Origin: Megamerina dolium
Lineage: Eukaryota; Arthropoda; Insecta; Diptera; Megamerinidae
Assembly (NCBI GenBank): GCA_963854835.1
Contig: OY978525.1
Location: 89,233,807-89,297,806 of the forward strand
Direction: 5' to 3'
DNA: 64,000 nt
Below the pieces are notes generated by a model, which was not told the DNA's origin, made no database searches, and worked only from the letters and a program-made list of their open reading frames with translations. A program made the position numbers and the translations under genes. This document shows positions 13,401 through 25,845 of this stretch, in pieces (position 1 is the first letter of the stretch; the number at the start of each line of letters is the position of its first letter).

Positions 13401-13560
13401 TTACATAGTAATTTTGTAACAAAAACTGTTATTATTCAATACAATAAAACATAAACGACAGCCGTAACCAGTTGTTAATACGTCCACTACATAAACATAC
13501 GTACGTACAGCCACTTTTCCCAGATTTTGTTTCTTATCGAAATTTTTGCATAATTCCTTT
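10440..13560. other. AT-rich DNA, no gene recognised; weak local repeats at 10600-10990
   Basis: I see no coding exon. Near 10605-10670 and 10840-10895 there are related blocks in direct orientation, both starting CCAGTAACAATT and later containing TTCGCTCTC. AACAGCTGAT at about 10724 faces ATCAGCTGTT at about 10788. This may be an old non-autonomous transposon. The remaining part has A-rich and TAA-rich patches (for example near 11400-11430) and nothing that can be named. Confidence 0.4.
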
Positions 13561-13562
13561 TT

Positions 13563-14315
13563 TATACCCTGCATAATGTAATATGCAATGTATATTCATT
13601 TCGGTCAGATGTTTGTAACCACTTGAATGAATCTCCGGAGATATAGAAAATTATATATATTCGTGATCAGCGTCGCTTAAATTTTCGATTTAACGATGTC
13701 CGTCCGTCCGTCCGTCTGTCACCTCGCTGGTTCTCACTATAACTTGAGCAAATATTGAGCTATTTTAACGAAATTTGGCATAAGTGACCTATGATGCAAG
13801 GATACAGAGGGGATTGATATTGGCGACTAACCTCGGAATTTTCAAAATCTTTAACTTGCTATAACTCACTTGGTATAGCATATGGGACAACAATATTTGG
13901 CACATAGAGTACCATTATACTACTATATAATCTTGCCAGAATTAGTCAGCCACGCCAACTTTTTATAGTAGCTCCCATATAAAGTGTCTGTACTTCTATT
14001 AAATTGAAGCAGCTGTAACTTCTACAATCTTCTGTGTAGGAAAACCATAATGGACACTTGGATTAACATGGTAGTCGGAAATAATCTGGGAAAAAAATCA
14101 GCGTACCACGCCCACTTTTTAATGTGGCTACCATACGAAGTTGCGAAAATTAAAAAAACCGCTATAACTTACGAACTATTCAGCGTAGGACAACCAAATT
14201 TAAGGTGTGGATTAATATTGCATTATTGCATATTAATATTAATTAGATTTACAAGATACAGACAAGCCACGCCCACTTTTTATATATATCTCCCATACTA
14301 AACCTCGGAATTATC
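13563..14315 (+). repeat. dispersed repeat of ~150-bp modules (TATACCCTGCA type), copy 1
   Basis: It starts TTTATACCCTGCATAATG, then a GTCCGTCCGTCCGTCTGTC block near 13699-13717, then repeated modules. Each module has a CCACGCCMACTTTTTAT block followed by a CTCCCATA-type sequence. These blocks occur near 13951, 14108 and 14267, a period of roughly 157 bp. The unit ends near TCCCATACTAAACCTCGGAA. The same structure in reverse orientation and with more modules is at 46095-47173. Comparable TATACCC/GTCCGTCCGTCTG repeats are scattered through fly genomes. I see no coding capacity and do not assign a transposon class. Confidence 0.75.
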
Positions 14316-14489
14316 TTAAAAATCTCTTTTAAATTTAAATTTAAATATTGGTCATTGAGACCAATACGACGTCTTGATATAATACTGTTGCCTTATGCGT
14401 AAAATCTAACTGCTTTGATAAGAAGAGCGCTGGAGCCAATTTTATGTTGCTGCCAAAGTGGTTTTATCTTTACTTTATACTTTATTTTA

Positions 14490-15120
14490 TATAAGTACCA
14501 ATACACATCAAGAAAACGGCAACCATGACCGCAGTGAGGCTATAGGAAGCGGGTCACTGGAAGGAGAGAACCTACTGACATGGATGCATACTAACAAGAG
14601 AAACGCAATATACGTCTGACAGGACAGACTACATCATACCGAAGATGAATTTCAATAGAAACTTCACAGTAGTCTTTCCTTCAAGGAAAGATTGGACTAA
14701 GGGATGTCTGTTAAACAGCTTCGACACCACAATCTACACGGACGGCTCCAAAATGGATTGTGGCGTAGGAGCAGGTATATATTCCGAAAGATTGAAAGTG
14801 GACAAGTCTGTGCGCCTCCCCAATTTGTCTAGCGTATTCCAGCCGGAAGTATTTGCAATCGGGGAAGCTTGTAGGATACTAATCGCAGACTTCAGATTCA
14901 AGCTCAATATAGCTATAATATCGGACAGGAGTTCAGGAGTTGGCTGAAGTAAAGATCAGCAACCTCCTAAAGTTTTTAAACAGCACGAACTGGATTTAAC
15001 CGTGCTGCCCACACAAACAACCTAACGAATAGTTGGAAGCGAGGATGTGGTAACAAAACGGTGCGTAAGCGCTATTTGGACTCATGGATGAGTCACCACT
15101 TCAACCAACCAACCAACCAA
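14490..15120 (+). mobile_element. non-LTR retrotransposon fragment with RNase H domain
   Basis: The frame 14645-14944 contains IYTDGSKMDCGVGAGIYSE and VFQPEVFAIGEACR, the start of a retroelement RNase H domain with its first catalytic Asp (TDGS) and Glu (PEVFAI region). The frame stops at 14947, and the sequence then passes to a 3'-end-like stretch that finishes with tandem CCAA units (about 15101-15120), a probable 3' tail. The reverse transcriptase is absent. RNase H-bearing fly non-LTR elements belong to I-like, LOA-like or R1-like lineages; I cannot choose between them. Confidence 0.7.
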
Positions 15121-15960
15121 TACAATTCAAAGGAAGTCGATTGGGCTTTTTGGGCTAAGCCAGATTACAAGGCCTTATCCCTTTAATTGCTAGCGTAACA
15201 TCGAAGAACGCATTAGAAAAGCTATTGGTCGCATTGCAGTAATGGAAACTGGTAATACGAAAAGATGGGAAATGAGACCCACTGTCGTTTACTGTCTCTA
15301 CACAGCAGTGGTGAGACCAATATTACCGATAATGCCCTTCACGGAAATTCCCTGGAAAAGGTTCGAAGATTGGCATCTTTGTACATCACTCGAGCACTCA
15401 GAACGACCTCCATCAAATCACTTAATATCTTGTTACACCTGATTTCTTTAGATATTCAGGGGAAGCAATTAGCAGCTCAATGGGCAATTAAACTTAGTTC
15501 TAATTGCCCATCGTCTCTTAACGAGATGTCTAGACAGTTCAGCATCACCTTATATGGGTGTCACGGCACAGGGAATAAGGACGTGGATGAGCTGGCAAAT
15601 AACGTTGCAACCCAGTACTGAACATAAAATTTATAAACTATCGTCTAGCGCACGTTAAAATGGTGGTAAGAATTATCACGGAGCATTGCCTGATAGGGAG
15701 GTTAGGTATCTCGGCACCTAATTATTGCCGGAGCTGTCGCGACTAGGAAAAACTGGAGGCTATAACTTACCTCTGTGGGAGTGTCCGGACTTTGCTCGCC
15801 ACAGAATGATTCACTTGGGCAGTCACTTTGGACAAAACCTAACCATGGTAGCACACAGTCAGCTGGGGAGTATTTAAAGCTTTACCCGAAGCTCGGGTTG
15901 ATAAATAGGGGCATCACAATGTATTTTACTTGATCTAATTGAGTCCGTGCTAACCTAACC
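15121..15960 (+). mobile_element. non-LTR retrotransposon fragment (RT thumb, RNase H end, 3' region)
   Basis: A second fragment follows immediately. MRPTVVYCLYTAVVRPIL and then ALRTTSIKSLNILLHLISLD in another frame match the region after the reverse transcriptase in RNase H-bearing fly elements. QLAAQWAIKL and the GNKDVDELANN block (RNase H C-terminal part) follow after deletions. Near 15725-15800 a Cys-containing stretch (NYCRSCRD, then YLCGSV) resembles the terminal zinc-binding part. Many stops and frameshifts are present. It probably belongs to the same family as the fragment at 14490-15120, since they are complementary parts of one element type. Confidence 0.65.
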
Positions 15961-16458
15961 CTACTTTCTCTCCTCAAAGGCGTTCAATTGCGTTTATATT
16001 TTGATTCGCTTCCAGACGAAATGGATCAAGAATTTTTCAAAAATCATCGAAAGTTTAAAATAACTGACTGTTAAATGAAACTCTTAGTACTCTACGTCTC
16101 AATTTTTATTGATATAAATTAATATTCAATAAATATAAAAATTTATTTTCATTAGAATAAATTAAGCATTTATCTCTCTGTTGGATCCGCCACTACCGAA
16201 AAGACTATACAAATAATAAATTTTTTATAACGTGATGACAAATTTTCGACGTCATATACTTAATTGCGGATTCTTCGGATTCTATGAAGCAAATTTTTTG
16301 AATATTTTTAGTTTGTTATTTGACTGTATTGAAGTAGAGATATAAACTTAGCCTGCCTTCTGCTATCACTTGCAAATATTTCGAGATTGGTTCGTTTGAG
16401 GCCTAATGTGTAAAAAGTAAGTAAATAAGTAAAAAGGTATATACGATATAGTAAAAGG
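15961..16458. other. AT-rich DNA, no gene recognised
   Basis: Nothing could be supported between the non-LTR fragment and the SINE. The region is low-complexity AT-rich sequence. Confidence 0.4.
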
Positions 16459-16470
16459 TATACCCTATCT

Positions 16471-16838
16471 GGGTGGGTGCCGTTGCTCAGTGGTTAGTGT
16501 GTTGGCCTTCTGATCTGTAAGTCGTGGTTCAATACCCGGCTGATGCTTAACAAATTTAATATCGAAAAGATTTTTCTTTCGAACGGTACCCACCTGTCGG
16601 CAAGCAATTGGCAATTCTTCCGACAGTAACAACTTGCCATGAAACAGATTCTAAAAGAACTCTGTGACAAAGCTCAGAAAAAGTGAAGTCACAAGGGTTC
16701 TGCCGTTCGGAACCGGCTAAAATAAGTAGGTCCCTTCTAATACTGTCCAAAATTTAACACGCACAACAGTAATGGAAGAGAAGCTCGGCCAATGAACCCT
16801 TCCGGGCTTTAAGTGCCACATATTTATTTATTATTTAT
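16471..16838 (+). repeat. tRNA-derived SINE, copy B (full length, 12-bp target duplication)
   Basis: The element begins GGGTGGGTGCCGTTGCTCAG and ends in an ATTT-rich tail. It is flanked by a perfect 12-bp duplication TATACCCTATCT (16459-16470 and 16839-16850). The first ~75 bp are tRNA-like, with an internal A box (TTGCTCAGTGG, 16483-16493) and B box (GGTTCAATACC, 16526-16536) for RNA polymerase III. The ~290-bp body is not tRNA-related. Such SINEs make no protein and move with the enzymes of a LINE partner; which LINE is unknown. Confidence 0.93.
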
Positions 16839-16850
16839 TATACCCTATCT

Positions 16851-19800
16851 ATATCTGAGAGAGATTTCAATAGAAATTGACATTTTTATCAAATTCGCTC
16901 CCAACGTTCTCAGCGTACATGGGAACCATTTCACCATTCGATCTTTTTCCCTAGCATAACTATTTTCTATATTCAACCTTTGAAAACATCGCATGATGTG
17001 TTTTTATACATTAAAATCGACAAATAACCCCATAGCTTACCAGGAATTTCGTTTAAAGGCATAAATTAACGCTCGATAAAAATGAAATACTCTGTCTGAA
17101 CATTTTTTTCAAATATACTTTTCGATCTAACCGTTCCTAGGAAGACCCCAGGGAGAGATCGAATACATGTTTCCAATATATTTTGGCTTCATAAATAACG
17201 TTTTTCCCCAAAACACTTTCTTTTTATCTCCGCTAAACTTAATTTCATCAATTTTTACATTTTTTATTTAATGTTATCCAAATCGGAATCCTTCACTTAC
17301 TGTAATCTCAATGCTGCGGTGGTCGAATGGTGTTTTTTTTATGGTTTTTACCATTGATTAATTCATTTTAATAAGATAATTTTCACATAATTATCCACTT
17401 TATTAATAAACCAAAACAAAAAAAAACAAAAACCGGCTGTTATCACTCCGCAAATCACCTCGGTAACCATATATTGAGGTTCGTATGATTTATGCACTTA
17501 CATATGTACAAGTAAATTTATATTCAAATAAAAAAAAAAATTGTTATATTCTAATTGTACTGTTCGTAAGTGAGCGAGAATGGGACACCGTATATACATA
17601 TGACAATAAGAAATCCCATGTGCCTAATAGAGTAGTAACCAGCCGCTTAACAATAAACTACACTGATGTTGTTAATATTGCTGAAAAATTAGAATTTCTA
17701 TTCGAGACAATTCCCAAGAGATTTTAAGCTTGTTTGTGGTCAATTCGAGTAAATAAAAATACACAGAGAATAAGCAAATTACGAAATGAATAGGTGGTAC
17801 GGTGGATATTATGAACGTAGTATTTTATAAATAGGATTCTTGAAATTGTATGTAAGTTTGTAGAACTTGATAATACTTAGTTGTTGAAATGAGTAATAAC
17901 ATAATAAAATTGCTAGTTATAAGTGAACAATTTTTAGGCACTTTTCAGAATAAAGATTCAGTTTAAAGTATTTAAAAGGCTTAAGATTTTGTGGATGAAA
18001 GTTGTCAGTTCTGGCATAGTATTTATAACCGGATTCGTCCTTGGTAATCAAAAGTGGCTAGTATCATAAGTGCTGCCTTTTTTTTGTAAATTCTGATTTC
18101 AATGTATTTATATAAAAAATGGGAGCAATTAAGTTCGATACTCTATACGAGTACAACTATTGTTTGATTATTCTTATATGACAATAACTTATTGTTATTA
18201 TGCACATAATTTTCATTATTTTCGTCCATTATCCTTCTAATATAGAATTGCAAACATTAATCTTTAAATTAAACTATGGATTATGTAGAAAACCTCAAAT
18301 GCCACAATGAAATTACACGCTAAAATACCATGAATGCACAGAAGAGAAGTGTGACAATGTAATTTTTCGTTGATAGTGTTACTGTGACTGCTGTTCATGA
18401 TGATGATGATGATAATGTCGAAGAAAACAATCATGGGAGAAAGAAAATTGTTATCATGTGATCCAAAACATATGCTTGTGAAGGACGAGTAATTCTACTG
18501 ATGCTGCTAGACATGTTCATATACATATTCGTATAGTATGAGTAGATGTGGAATGAAAGTAAATACGTATAAAATAAATGACAATTGTTTTATTAGGATT
18601 ACTTGCAACAAAAATAACAGCATTAATAACCAAGCAGAAAATAAAGAATAATACCGAAAAAGGAAATTGCAGAAAATTGACAAAGTATAGAAATGAACAA
18701 CGGAGTATGAGAAGATATGTTTACATACATTTTTTTAACGTCTGTATTGTGAATTTTTTTTTCCATTACAATTTTATTTTTCATTTCTAAAACAGCAATA
18801 AAGACAATCTATGTATACCGAATGCTTACCAACAAAATAAGGGTTAAAAACGTATTTGACAGTTGATACAACAATAACCATAACATGTTCAATAGCCCGA
18901 TTCGGAGACAAAGTAGTGAGATCGATTTGTGAAGACTGCAATAATAATTATCATGTAGATGATGTTAATGATAATAACGATGATTACCATTGCACATCTC
19001 ACTGAATGTTAGAACCTTACCATTGCCTGAACTGTAATGGCTAAGGCGTGAGGGTTGTATTGAACATTTTCAAGGACCTAATCATATGCTGGATTAAGCA
19101 CAATCATTTTGAGAAAATTACAAACATGTCAAAAGCTGTCAGAGTGTGTTGAATGGAGTGTTAATATATTTATGCAGTACTTGTAAGTACAGATGTACAA
19201 ACACACACGTCCATATTGTTAGTGTAATTAATATACGCACGTATTTGTATACGTCGTCTAAAGGGTTAATTAAAATTAAATTTAGCGTAAAAGTGATAGA
19301 AATTAGTTATAAAAAAAAAGACTAAAATGAAGATGAATGATGTGTAACTAAAGCTTTATTCGCATGTTTTAACTTTTTTTATCGTCTATGGCTATTTGAA
19401 CAATTACAGCTTGGAGAATGGAAAGGAAAAATGCTTTATGATGTAGCATAGATTGTGTTCGCGATATAGAAAAAAAAAATTGGTCTATCGGAGATGGTGG
19501 TTTGAGCAAGAAAGATTAGCAACAAAAGTTCATGATTATGATCAATCATTAAATATGACAATTGATTTGTCTTCTCAAAATATTGCCAATACCTTTCCTC
19601 CGGACCGACCCATTTTACAAAATCAAGCAAAATTAGCTTAAAACATCTAAAAATCAAAAAATAACTCCATGGCTGCTCAGGAATCGGCTCTACGAGGATG
19701 AAATGTTACTCCAACTCCTATAAGTCTTACGTCCCCAATATTTCGTACTACCTGCACAACTACGGAGAGCTGCTATACAAATCAACGAAGATCATATGAA

Positions 19801-19870
19801 TTTCGCCACATAACATTGACACATAATTTCGAGCCTTATTTATTTCCACTCTTTAATATTTACCAATATA
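16851..19870. other. AT-rich DNA, no gene recognised
   Basis: About 3 kb with no supportable gene. Open frames, for example 17485-17727 and 18578-18790, show no domain and no convincing splice structure. A run of GAT repeats occurs near 18400-18415. It may be intergenic or intronic. Confidence 0.45.
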
Positions 19871-19884
19871 TATTTTGCTCTAAC

Positions 19885-20248
19885 GTGTGTGCCGTAGATC
19901 AGTGGTTAGTGTGTTAGCCTTCTGATCTGTAGGTCGTGGTTCAATCGCCGGCTGATGCATAACAAATTTAATATCGATAAGATTTTTCTTTCGAATGGTA
20001 CCCACCTGTCGGCAAGCAATTGGCAATTCTTCCTACAGTAACAACTTGCCATGAAAAAGCTTCTAAAAGAACTCTGTGACAAAGCTCAGAAAAAGTGATG
20101 TCACAAGTGTTCTGCCGTTCGGAACCGGCTAAAATAAGTAAGTCCCTTCTAATACTGTCCAAAATTTAACACGCACAACAGTAATGGAAGAGAAGCTCGG
20201 CCAATGAGCCCTTTGGGGCTTTAAGTGCCACATATTTATTTATTTATT
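19885..20248 (+). repeat. tRNA-derived SINE, copy C (full length, 14-bp target duplication)
   Basis: Same family and orientation as copy B. It is bounded by a 14-bp direct duplication TATTTTGCTCTAAC (19871-19884 and 20249-20262). The head has an altered A box (TAGATCAGTGG) and a B box variant ending GGTTCAATCGCC. The tail is a repeated TTTA run. The long exact duplication indicates a fairly recent insertion. Confidence 0.93.
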
Positions 20249-20329
20249 TATTTTGCTCTAACTACACCCCAAAAATGGGCTCTCATCACTTCCAAGAAAT
20301 GGCTAGGGGTGATGCGTATTCTTTTTTAC

Positions 20330-23300
20330 AACACTGGGACTTGTGAAGCCTAGTGTTGGCAATCCTTGTTGAACTCATCGCAAGTCAACTCACTGGCTGT
20401 CATGTAGTTTGATCTGAGCGCTATGTGATGATACCTTTATTTGTTAATGAGGGGTAGTCATGTAGCTTGCTCTGCTTACTATGTGATGGCGTCTTCATTA
20501 TTATTAATGGGGGCACTCCACGTGGCGACTACCGGGCAACGTCCTCCTGGCACCCGCTGGGAGGCGGCTGAAGTGAGTGGCGAAAATCTCCTCGGCTAGA
20601 GGTTGTGCGTTGGGTTTGGGACCCGCCACATAAAAAATCCCTCCAGTGAAGAAAAAAACAATGCCTCGGATAAGGACTACCGCTATTGTTGATGACCCCG
20701 CAAACGAAAAAAGGACCATGATTTACGGATATGCACCTAGAATGTCCGGTCCCTTTATAGGGAGGGTGCCTCTATCCAGCTGGTTGATGTCCTCATAAAA
20801 TACAGAGCTGACATCACCGCTCTCCAGGAAATGCGATGGACGGGACAGGGCTACTCCAAAAGAGCGTCCTGTGACATCTACTACAGTTGCCATGCTGAAA
20901 GGCACGAATTAGTATGTGGATTTTTGGTCAGCAAGAGACTACGACATCTTGTCTCACAGTTCACGCCTGTGAACGAACGGCTGGCCACAATCCGCATCAA
21001 GGCAAAATTCTTTAACATCAGCCTTATATGTGCCCACGCTCCGACGGATGAGAAGGACAATGTGACCAAGGAGAGCTTCTTTTAGCGCCTCGAAGAAGCT
21101 TACGACCGCTGCCCCCGCCACCATATCAAAATCGTGCTTGGCGACTTTAATACCAGGGTGGGCAAGGAAGGTACCTTTGGTCCAATTGTCGGGAAATTCA
21201 GCCTCCACCAGAACACCTCCGATAACGGAATGAGGCTTATCGACTTCGCCGCAGCACGAAACATAGTAATTGGTGGTACCAGATTCCAGCATCTCGACAT
21301 CCACAAAGCGACATGGCTGTCTCCAGATCAACGAACAAGAAATCAAATTGGTCATGTGGTGGTTGACAGAAGGCATGCTTCCAGTGTGATGGACGTGAAA
21401 TCGATCCGTGGTGCCAACATCGACTCGGATCACTACCTTGTTGCAGCTAAGGTGCACACACGTTTATGTGTCGCAAATAACAAGAGAAGTCATACACAGA
21501 GAAAGCTCGACGTCAGTAAGCTGCGATCACCAGAGACAGCAGATGTATATGCCACTCGACTATCGGATCGCGCTTATGCAAAACACTCCCCCACTTGATG
21601 ATACATGCGCACGGTGAACACATATATCCCACTCCATGACTACTGCTGCCGAGGAGGTAATCGGTTACTACCGGCCTCTGAGGAATGAGTGGTATGATCA
21701 GGACTGTCGCGATGCTACCGCAGAGAAAGACGCCGCCTACAGAAAAACCCTGCGTGCAGGCGCAACGCGAGCTGTTATGGAGCGGTACAGAGAGAAAAGG
21801 AGTGCAGAGAGACGTATTTTCAGGCGCAAAAAGAGGTAGTTGGAAAGACGCGAGTGTGAGGAGATAGATATGTGTACCGACAAGAATGAGACTCGAAAAT
21901 TCTTCGAAAAGATCAAGCGCCTAAGTGGCGGTTTAAATCCCGGAGCCTTTTCTTGTCGTGATGGATATGGGAATCTGGTTACGGATGTCCAGAGTGTACT
22001 GAGCCTATGGAGGGAACACATCTCCACGTTACTGAATGGCGATACCCGATAACCCCAATTACAGATGATGGTGCTGATGTTCCACCCCCCGACTATGACG
22101 AGGTTGAAACGGCCATTTTAAGGCTGAAGAACAACAAAGCTGCAGGTGCCGATGGCCTACCTGCCGAGGTGTTTAAGACCGGAGGCGATGAGCTGCTCGC
22201 CTGCATGCACCAGCTCATAAGCAGAATATGGTCGGATGAAAGCATGCCTGATGATTGGAGGCTCAGTGTTCTCTGTCCTGTACATAAAAAAGGAGACCCC
22301 ACAATTTGCGCCAACTACCGTGGAATAAGTCTCCTGAGCATCGCATACGAGGTTCTATCGAGCGTACTGTGTGAAAGGTTGAAGCCTATGCTCAGCAACC
22401 TGATAGGACCGTATCAGTGTGGCTTCAGACCTGGTAAATCCACCATCGACCAGATTTTCACACTGCGCCAAATCCTGGAGAAGACCCAAGAAAAACAGAT
22501 CGACATACACCACCTATTTGTTGATTATAAAGCCGCTTTCGACAGTCCGGTAAGGGATTACCTCTACGCAACAATGTCTGAGTTCTGTATTCCTGCAAAG
22601 CTTCGTAGAATGACACTGCATAACTCCCGTTGTGCAGTGAAAATTGGGAAGGACCTCTCCGCACCGTTTAATACCGAACGGGGTTTCAGACAAGGTGATT
22701 CGTTATCGTGCGACTTCTTCAATCTTATTGTGGAGAAAATAATACGAGCTGATCTACGACATAATGGCACGTATGCCGACGATATTGACATAATCGGCAT
22801 GAACACGCGAGCAGTCAGTGTAGCATTCTCAGAGTTAGAAAGAGAGTCGCGTCGAATGGGTCTTACGGTGAACGAGGGCAAGACGAAGGATCACTCTTGC
22901 AAACAGGTGCTACTTTAGGCTAAATAAGCAATTGAGAAGTCGGACCCTCTCTTGAAGAACGAAAACTACACTCTACAAGTCTCTCATCATGCCTGTCCTA
23001 ACATATGGCGCTGAAGCCTGGACAATTTCCACCTCAGATGAGCGAATGCTTGGAGTTTTCGAGAGAAAAGTCCTACGTAAGATCTTTGGACGTATTTGCG
23101 TTGGTGGCGAGTACCGAATAAGGTACAACCATAAGCTGTATGAGCTGTATGCCGATATTGACATAGTAAAGCGCATCAAAATCCAGCGGCTGCGCTGGCT
23201 AGGTCATGTCGAGCGAATGGAAGAACACGCTCCAGCTAAGAAGGTGTTATATTCGGAACCCGCTGGAGGACGACGCAAAAGAGAAAGACCAAACCTCCGG

Positions 23301-23445
23301 TGGAAAGACCAAGTACTGGAGAACCTGACGGCGCTTGGAATTTCTAACTGGCGCCAGCTAGCGAAGAACAGAGATGGCTGGCGAAGCATGTTATTTTCGG
23401 CCTAAATCGATATTCGGTTGTTATGGCCACATAAGTAAGTAAGTA
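20330..23445 (+). mobile_element. RTE-like non-LTR retrotransposon, nearly complete but inactive
   Basis: A plus-strand element with a 5' leader holding two tandem related units (starting GTCATGTAG at 20399 and 20457), an endonuclease, a reverse transcriptase and a C-terminal domain. It ends in a short tandem tail near ATAAGTAAGTAAGTAG (about 23431-23446). The single-ORF organisation and short repeat tail fit the RTE clade. A heavily deleted relative with the same leader and the same 3' end is at 37390-37890. Base composition is visibly more GC-rich than the flanks. Confidence 0.87.
20720..23405 (+). pseudogene. RTE-like endonuclease-reverse transcriptase, multiple stops and shifts
   Basis: The endonuclease part shows LQEMRWTGQGY, then ICAHAPTDEKD, VLGDFNTRVGKEG and DSDHYLVAAKV, the usual metal-binding Glu, Asn and Asp-His blocks. 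It is interrupted by TAG at about 21083-21085. The reverse transcriptase (22007-22918) has KNNKAAGADGLPAEVF, NYRGISLLS, YQCGFRPGKSTIDQI, LFVDYKAAFDS (motif A), RGFRQGDSLSCDFFN and TYADDIDIIG (motif C with both Asp). The C-terminal part (22989-23405) has RWLGHVERMEEHAPA. Frame changes occur between these three blocks. All key catalytic motifs are readable, so decay is moderate. Confidence 0.88.
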
Positions 23446-23489
23446 GTACCTAAAAAGCGCGTTTTCCGGGAAGTTTTGCTTTTTTGTTT

Positions 23490-24345
23490 TCATCTGTGGA
23501 AAAGTGCAGCAGAAAGTCATCGCATGCTGTGATGCTTATGGAAAACATGGCCCGAAAGTGAATTTTGGTTTAAGCAGTAAGTAGTGATTTTGATAGAAGC
23601 AATATAGAACATAAGGGAATGCCAGCAATGTTTGAAGAGGCTGATTTAGAGGCTTTTTTGGACGAAGAGCAGTGCTGAATCTTGCATGAGAATGATCCAG
23701 AAAATGGGAAATAGGTTTCCGTATGAACTGAAACCAAAACACCGCGAATGTCAATTTTGCATACTGAAATGCTGCTTCATCGGTACAAGGGGAATTCTTT
23801 TTTGCATCGTATCGTTACTGGCGACGAAAAAGATATCTATAAACTCTAAGTACAAAACGTCATATGTGAGACCTGCTTAACCAGACAAATCGACTCCAAA
23901 GCCGAATATCCATAGTTTGAAGGTGATGCTGTGTATTTGGTGAGATAAGAAGGATATGGCATATTAAGATCTGCTAAAACTGGGTAAAACCATTAATTGG
24001 GCTACCAACAACAATTCTTCAAATTAAAGCGAGCTTTGAACCAAAAACGGCCGGAATGGGCAACTAGACACGAATTATTGATTTTCCGTCCATGATAATG
24101 CTCGGCCACATGTTGGGCGCAACTCTTTAAAACATACTTGGAAAATAGCGGATGGTATTACCCCACCCGCCTTATAGCTCAGATATTGCCCCTTTTGGAT
24201 ACCACTTTTTTCGATCAATGCTGAATGTCTTGTCCGAAATACGCTTCACTTCGGTTGAAGGCATCAAAAATTGGGTCAATACGTTCTTGGCCTCAAAACA
24301 TTATGCGTACCCAAACCGGATTATAGTGGAATTCGTATCTAATTA
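23490..24345 (+). pseudogene. mariner (DD34D-type) transposase relic
   Basis: Read across frames, the stretch follows the order of a mariner transposase. It has a block ending in RFPYELKPKH near 23710, then FLHRIVTGDEKD (first Asp region, near 23795-23835), a KRPEWATRHELL-like block near 24050, and finally HPPYSSDIAPFGYHFF (third Asp region, 24165-24212) with FTSVEGIKNWV after it. The HDNARPH block with the second Asp is mostly lost. Stops and shifts are dense. This is a different family from the elements with 36-residue spacing. Terminal repeats were not recognised. Confidence 0.75.
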
Positions 24346-24359
24346 GTCTCGCTAGTTAT

Positions 24360-25355
24360 CTTGTCTCTTCTTCCTCAGGGAAGAATCTGAATTCATTTAA
24401 TTACTTTATAACTGAGCGATGATATTGTCTTGATAAAATTCCGCATTTTTTATATGATCCCCACCATTACAAGAAATAAGGTTCCAGAAAGCAAGGTCCG
24501 AAAAGTTTATATATTGATTATTGGAGTGATATTTCATTTTTGAGGTGTTATTTCGTTTGGAACCCAAATTTATATTTTTCAAGCATTTTGCTGAATCGGG
24601 TTTATGAATCACATCTAATAGATATTTTTGGAAGATATCATGATTTATCTTAAGGCGAATTGTTTACAGGTAGTTACACTTTAACAATAACAACAACATA
24701 TATTTGGTTTGAGCACAAAACAGCTCAGCCCATGTAATCATGACGCTTGAAAAACAAGGAATAAATAATGAACAGTTGAAGTAGAACCAACTTTTAATTT
24801 CATCGTGTTTAATGAGGTTCAATGGATGAAAAAACCAAAAAGTAATTATTACTACAAAATGAATGTTATATGAATTATATAAAAAGTCAGCGAATAGTTT
24901 CAATACGATTCTATTGAATGTACGTATAAATACTGTGTACCTTACATATTTATGTTCATTGTATTATTTAATGTTTTACCGATTACGGTTTAATATATGT
25001 CTTTTTATATCCTCATATTAATGAGAATATAATATAATAATCACATGTAATAGAAAACAAAATAGAACAAATTAGAATGTATTGAATGGGAAAAAAAAAA
25101 TTCGTCAATAATAATAATTCTTCTATATGATATTCAGAATAAAGCCTTGTTATACATAGGTATTTTTGGATTTGATATTAAACCAAAGTACCATACTTTC
25201 ATATATCATTAATATAGAAATATGTAGGTACTTTATTTTTATTTTACCATCAATAATATAATCGAATAGAAAATATTACGTCTAAATATAAATATACATA
25301 AATGAATAGCAAAAAAGAATATCAATTACCTTCTCATATGTATATTGTACATATG
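24360..25355. other. AT-rich DNA, no gene recognised
   Basis: Very AT-rich sequence between two transposons. No coding or RNA feature could be supported. Confidence 0.45.
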
Positions 25356-25476
25356 TATAGGGTTATCCATTTTGCGGTTTCAAAAGTAAATGTAAATAAA
25401 ACACATATAAAATATTTTTTATCATGATATTTCTTTTTTATTATAAAGTTTGAACGTTGACATTATGTGTGAAATA

Positions 25477-25845
25477 AAAAAAAATAAATAAATATGTGGC
25501 ACTTAAAGCCCCAAAGGGCTCATTGGCCGAGCTTCTCTTCCATTACTGTTGTGCGTCTTAAATTTTGGACAGTATTAGAATGGACCTACTTATTTTAGCC
25601 GGTTCCGAACGGCAGAACACTTGTGACATCACTTTTTCTGAGCTTTGTCACAGAGTTCTTTTTAGAAGCTTTTTCATGGCAAGTTGTTACTGTCGGAAGA
25701 ATTGCCAATTGCTTGCCGACAGGTGGGTACCGTTCGAAAGAAAAATCTTTTCGATATTAAATTTGTTATGCATCAGCCTGGTATTGAACCACGACCTACA
25801 GATCAGAAGGCGAACACACTAACCACTGAGCTACGGCACCCACTG
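25477..25845 (-). repeat. tRNA-derived SINE, copy E (inside mariner copy 2)
   Basis: Full-length SINE in minus orientation, flanked by an 11-bp direct duplication TGTGTGAAATA (25466-25476 and 25846-25856). The insertion point is at the very end of the transposase frame: the last codons FHT read on into the SINE head (QWVP then stop). The head keeps a perfect A box on the minus strand (TAGCTCAGTGG), which matches the polymerase III consensus. Confidence 0.93.

Noticed and set aside
13690..13720. GTCCGTCCGTCCGTCTGTC as a stand-alone microsatellite or CRISPR-like array
   Set aside because: It is a fixed part of the dispersed module repeat, present in both copies, and has no spacer structure.
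15101..15120. CCAA tandem run as an independent microsatellite
   Set aside because: Its position at the end of a non-LTR fragment makes a retrotransposon 3' tail more likely.
16471..16545. tRNA-like sequence that might be read as a functional tRNA gene
   Set aside because: It is the head of a repeated SINE with a long unrelated body and target duplications. I could not fold a proper anticodon arm, and there is no terminator right after the tRNA-like part.
17485..17727. 80-codon open frame
   Set aside because: No domain, no splice support and low-complexity AT-rich codons; expected by chance in this composition.
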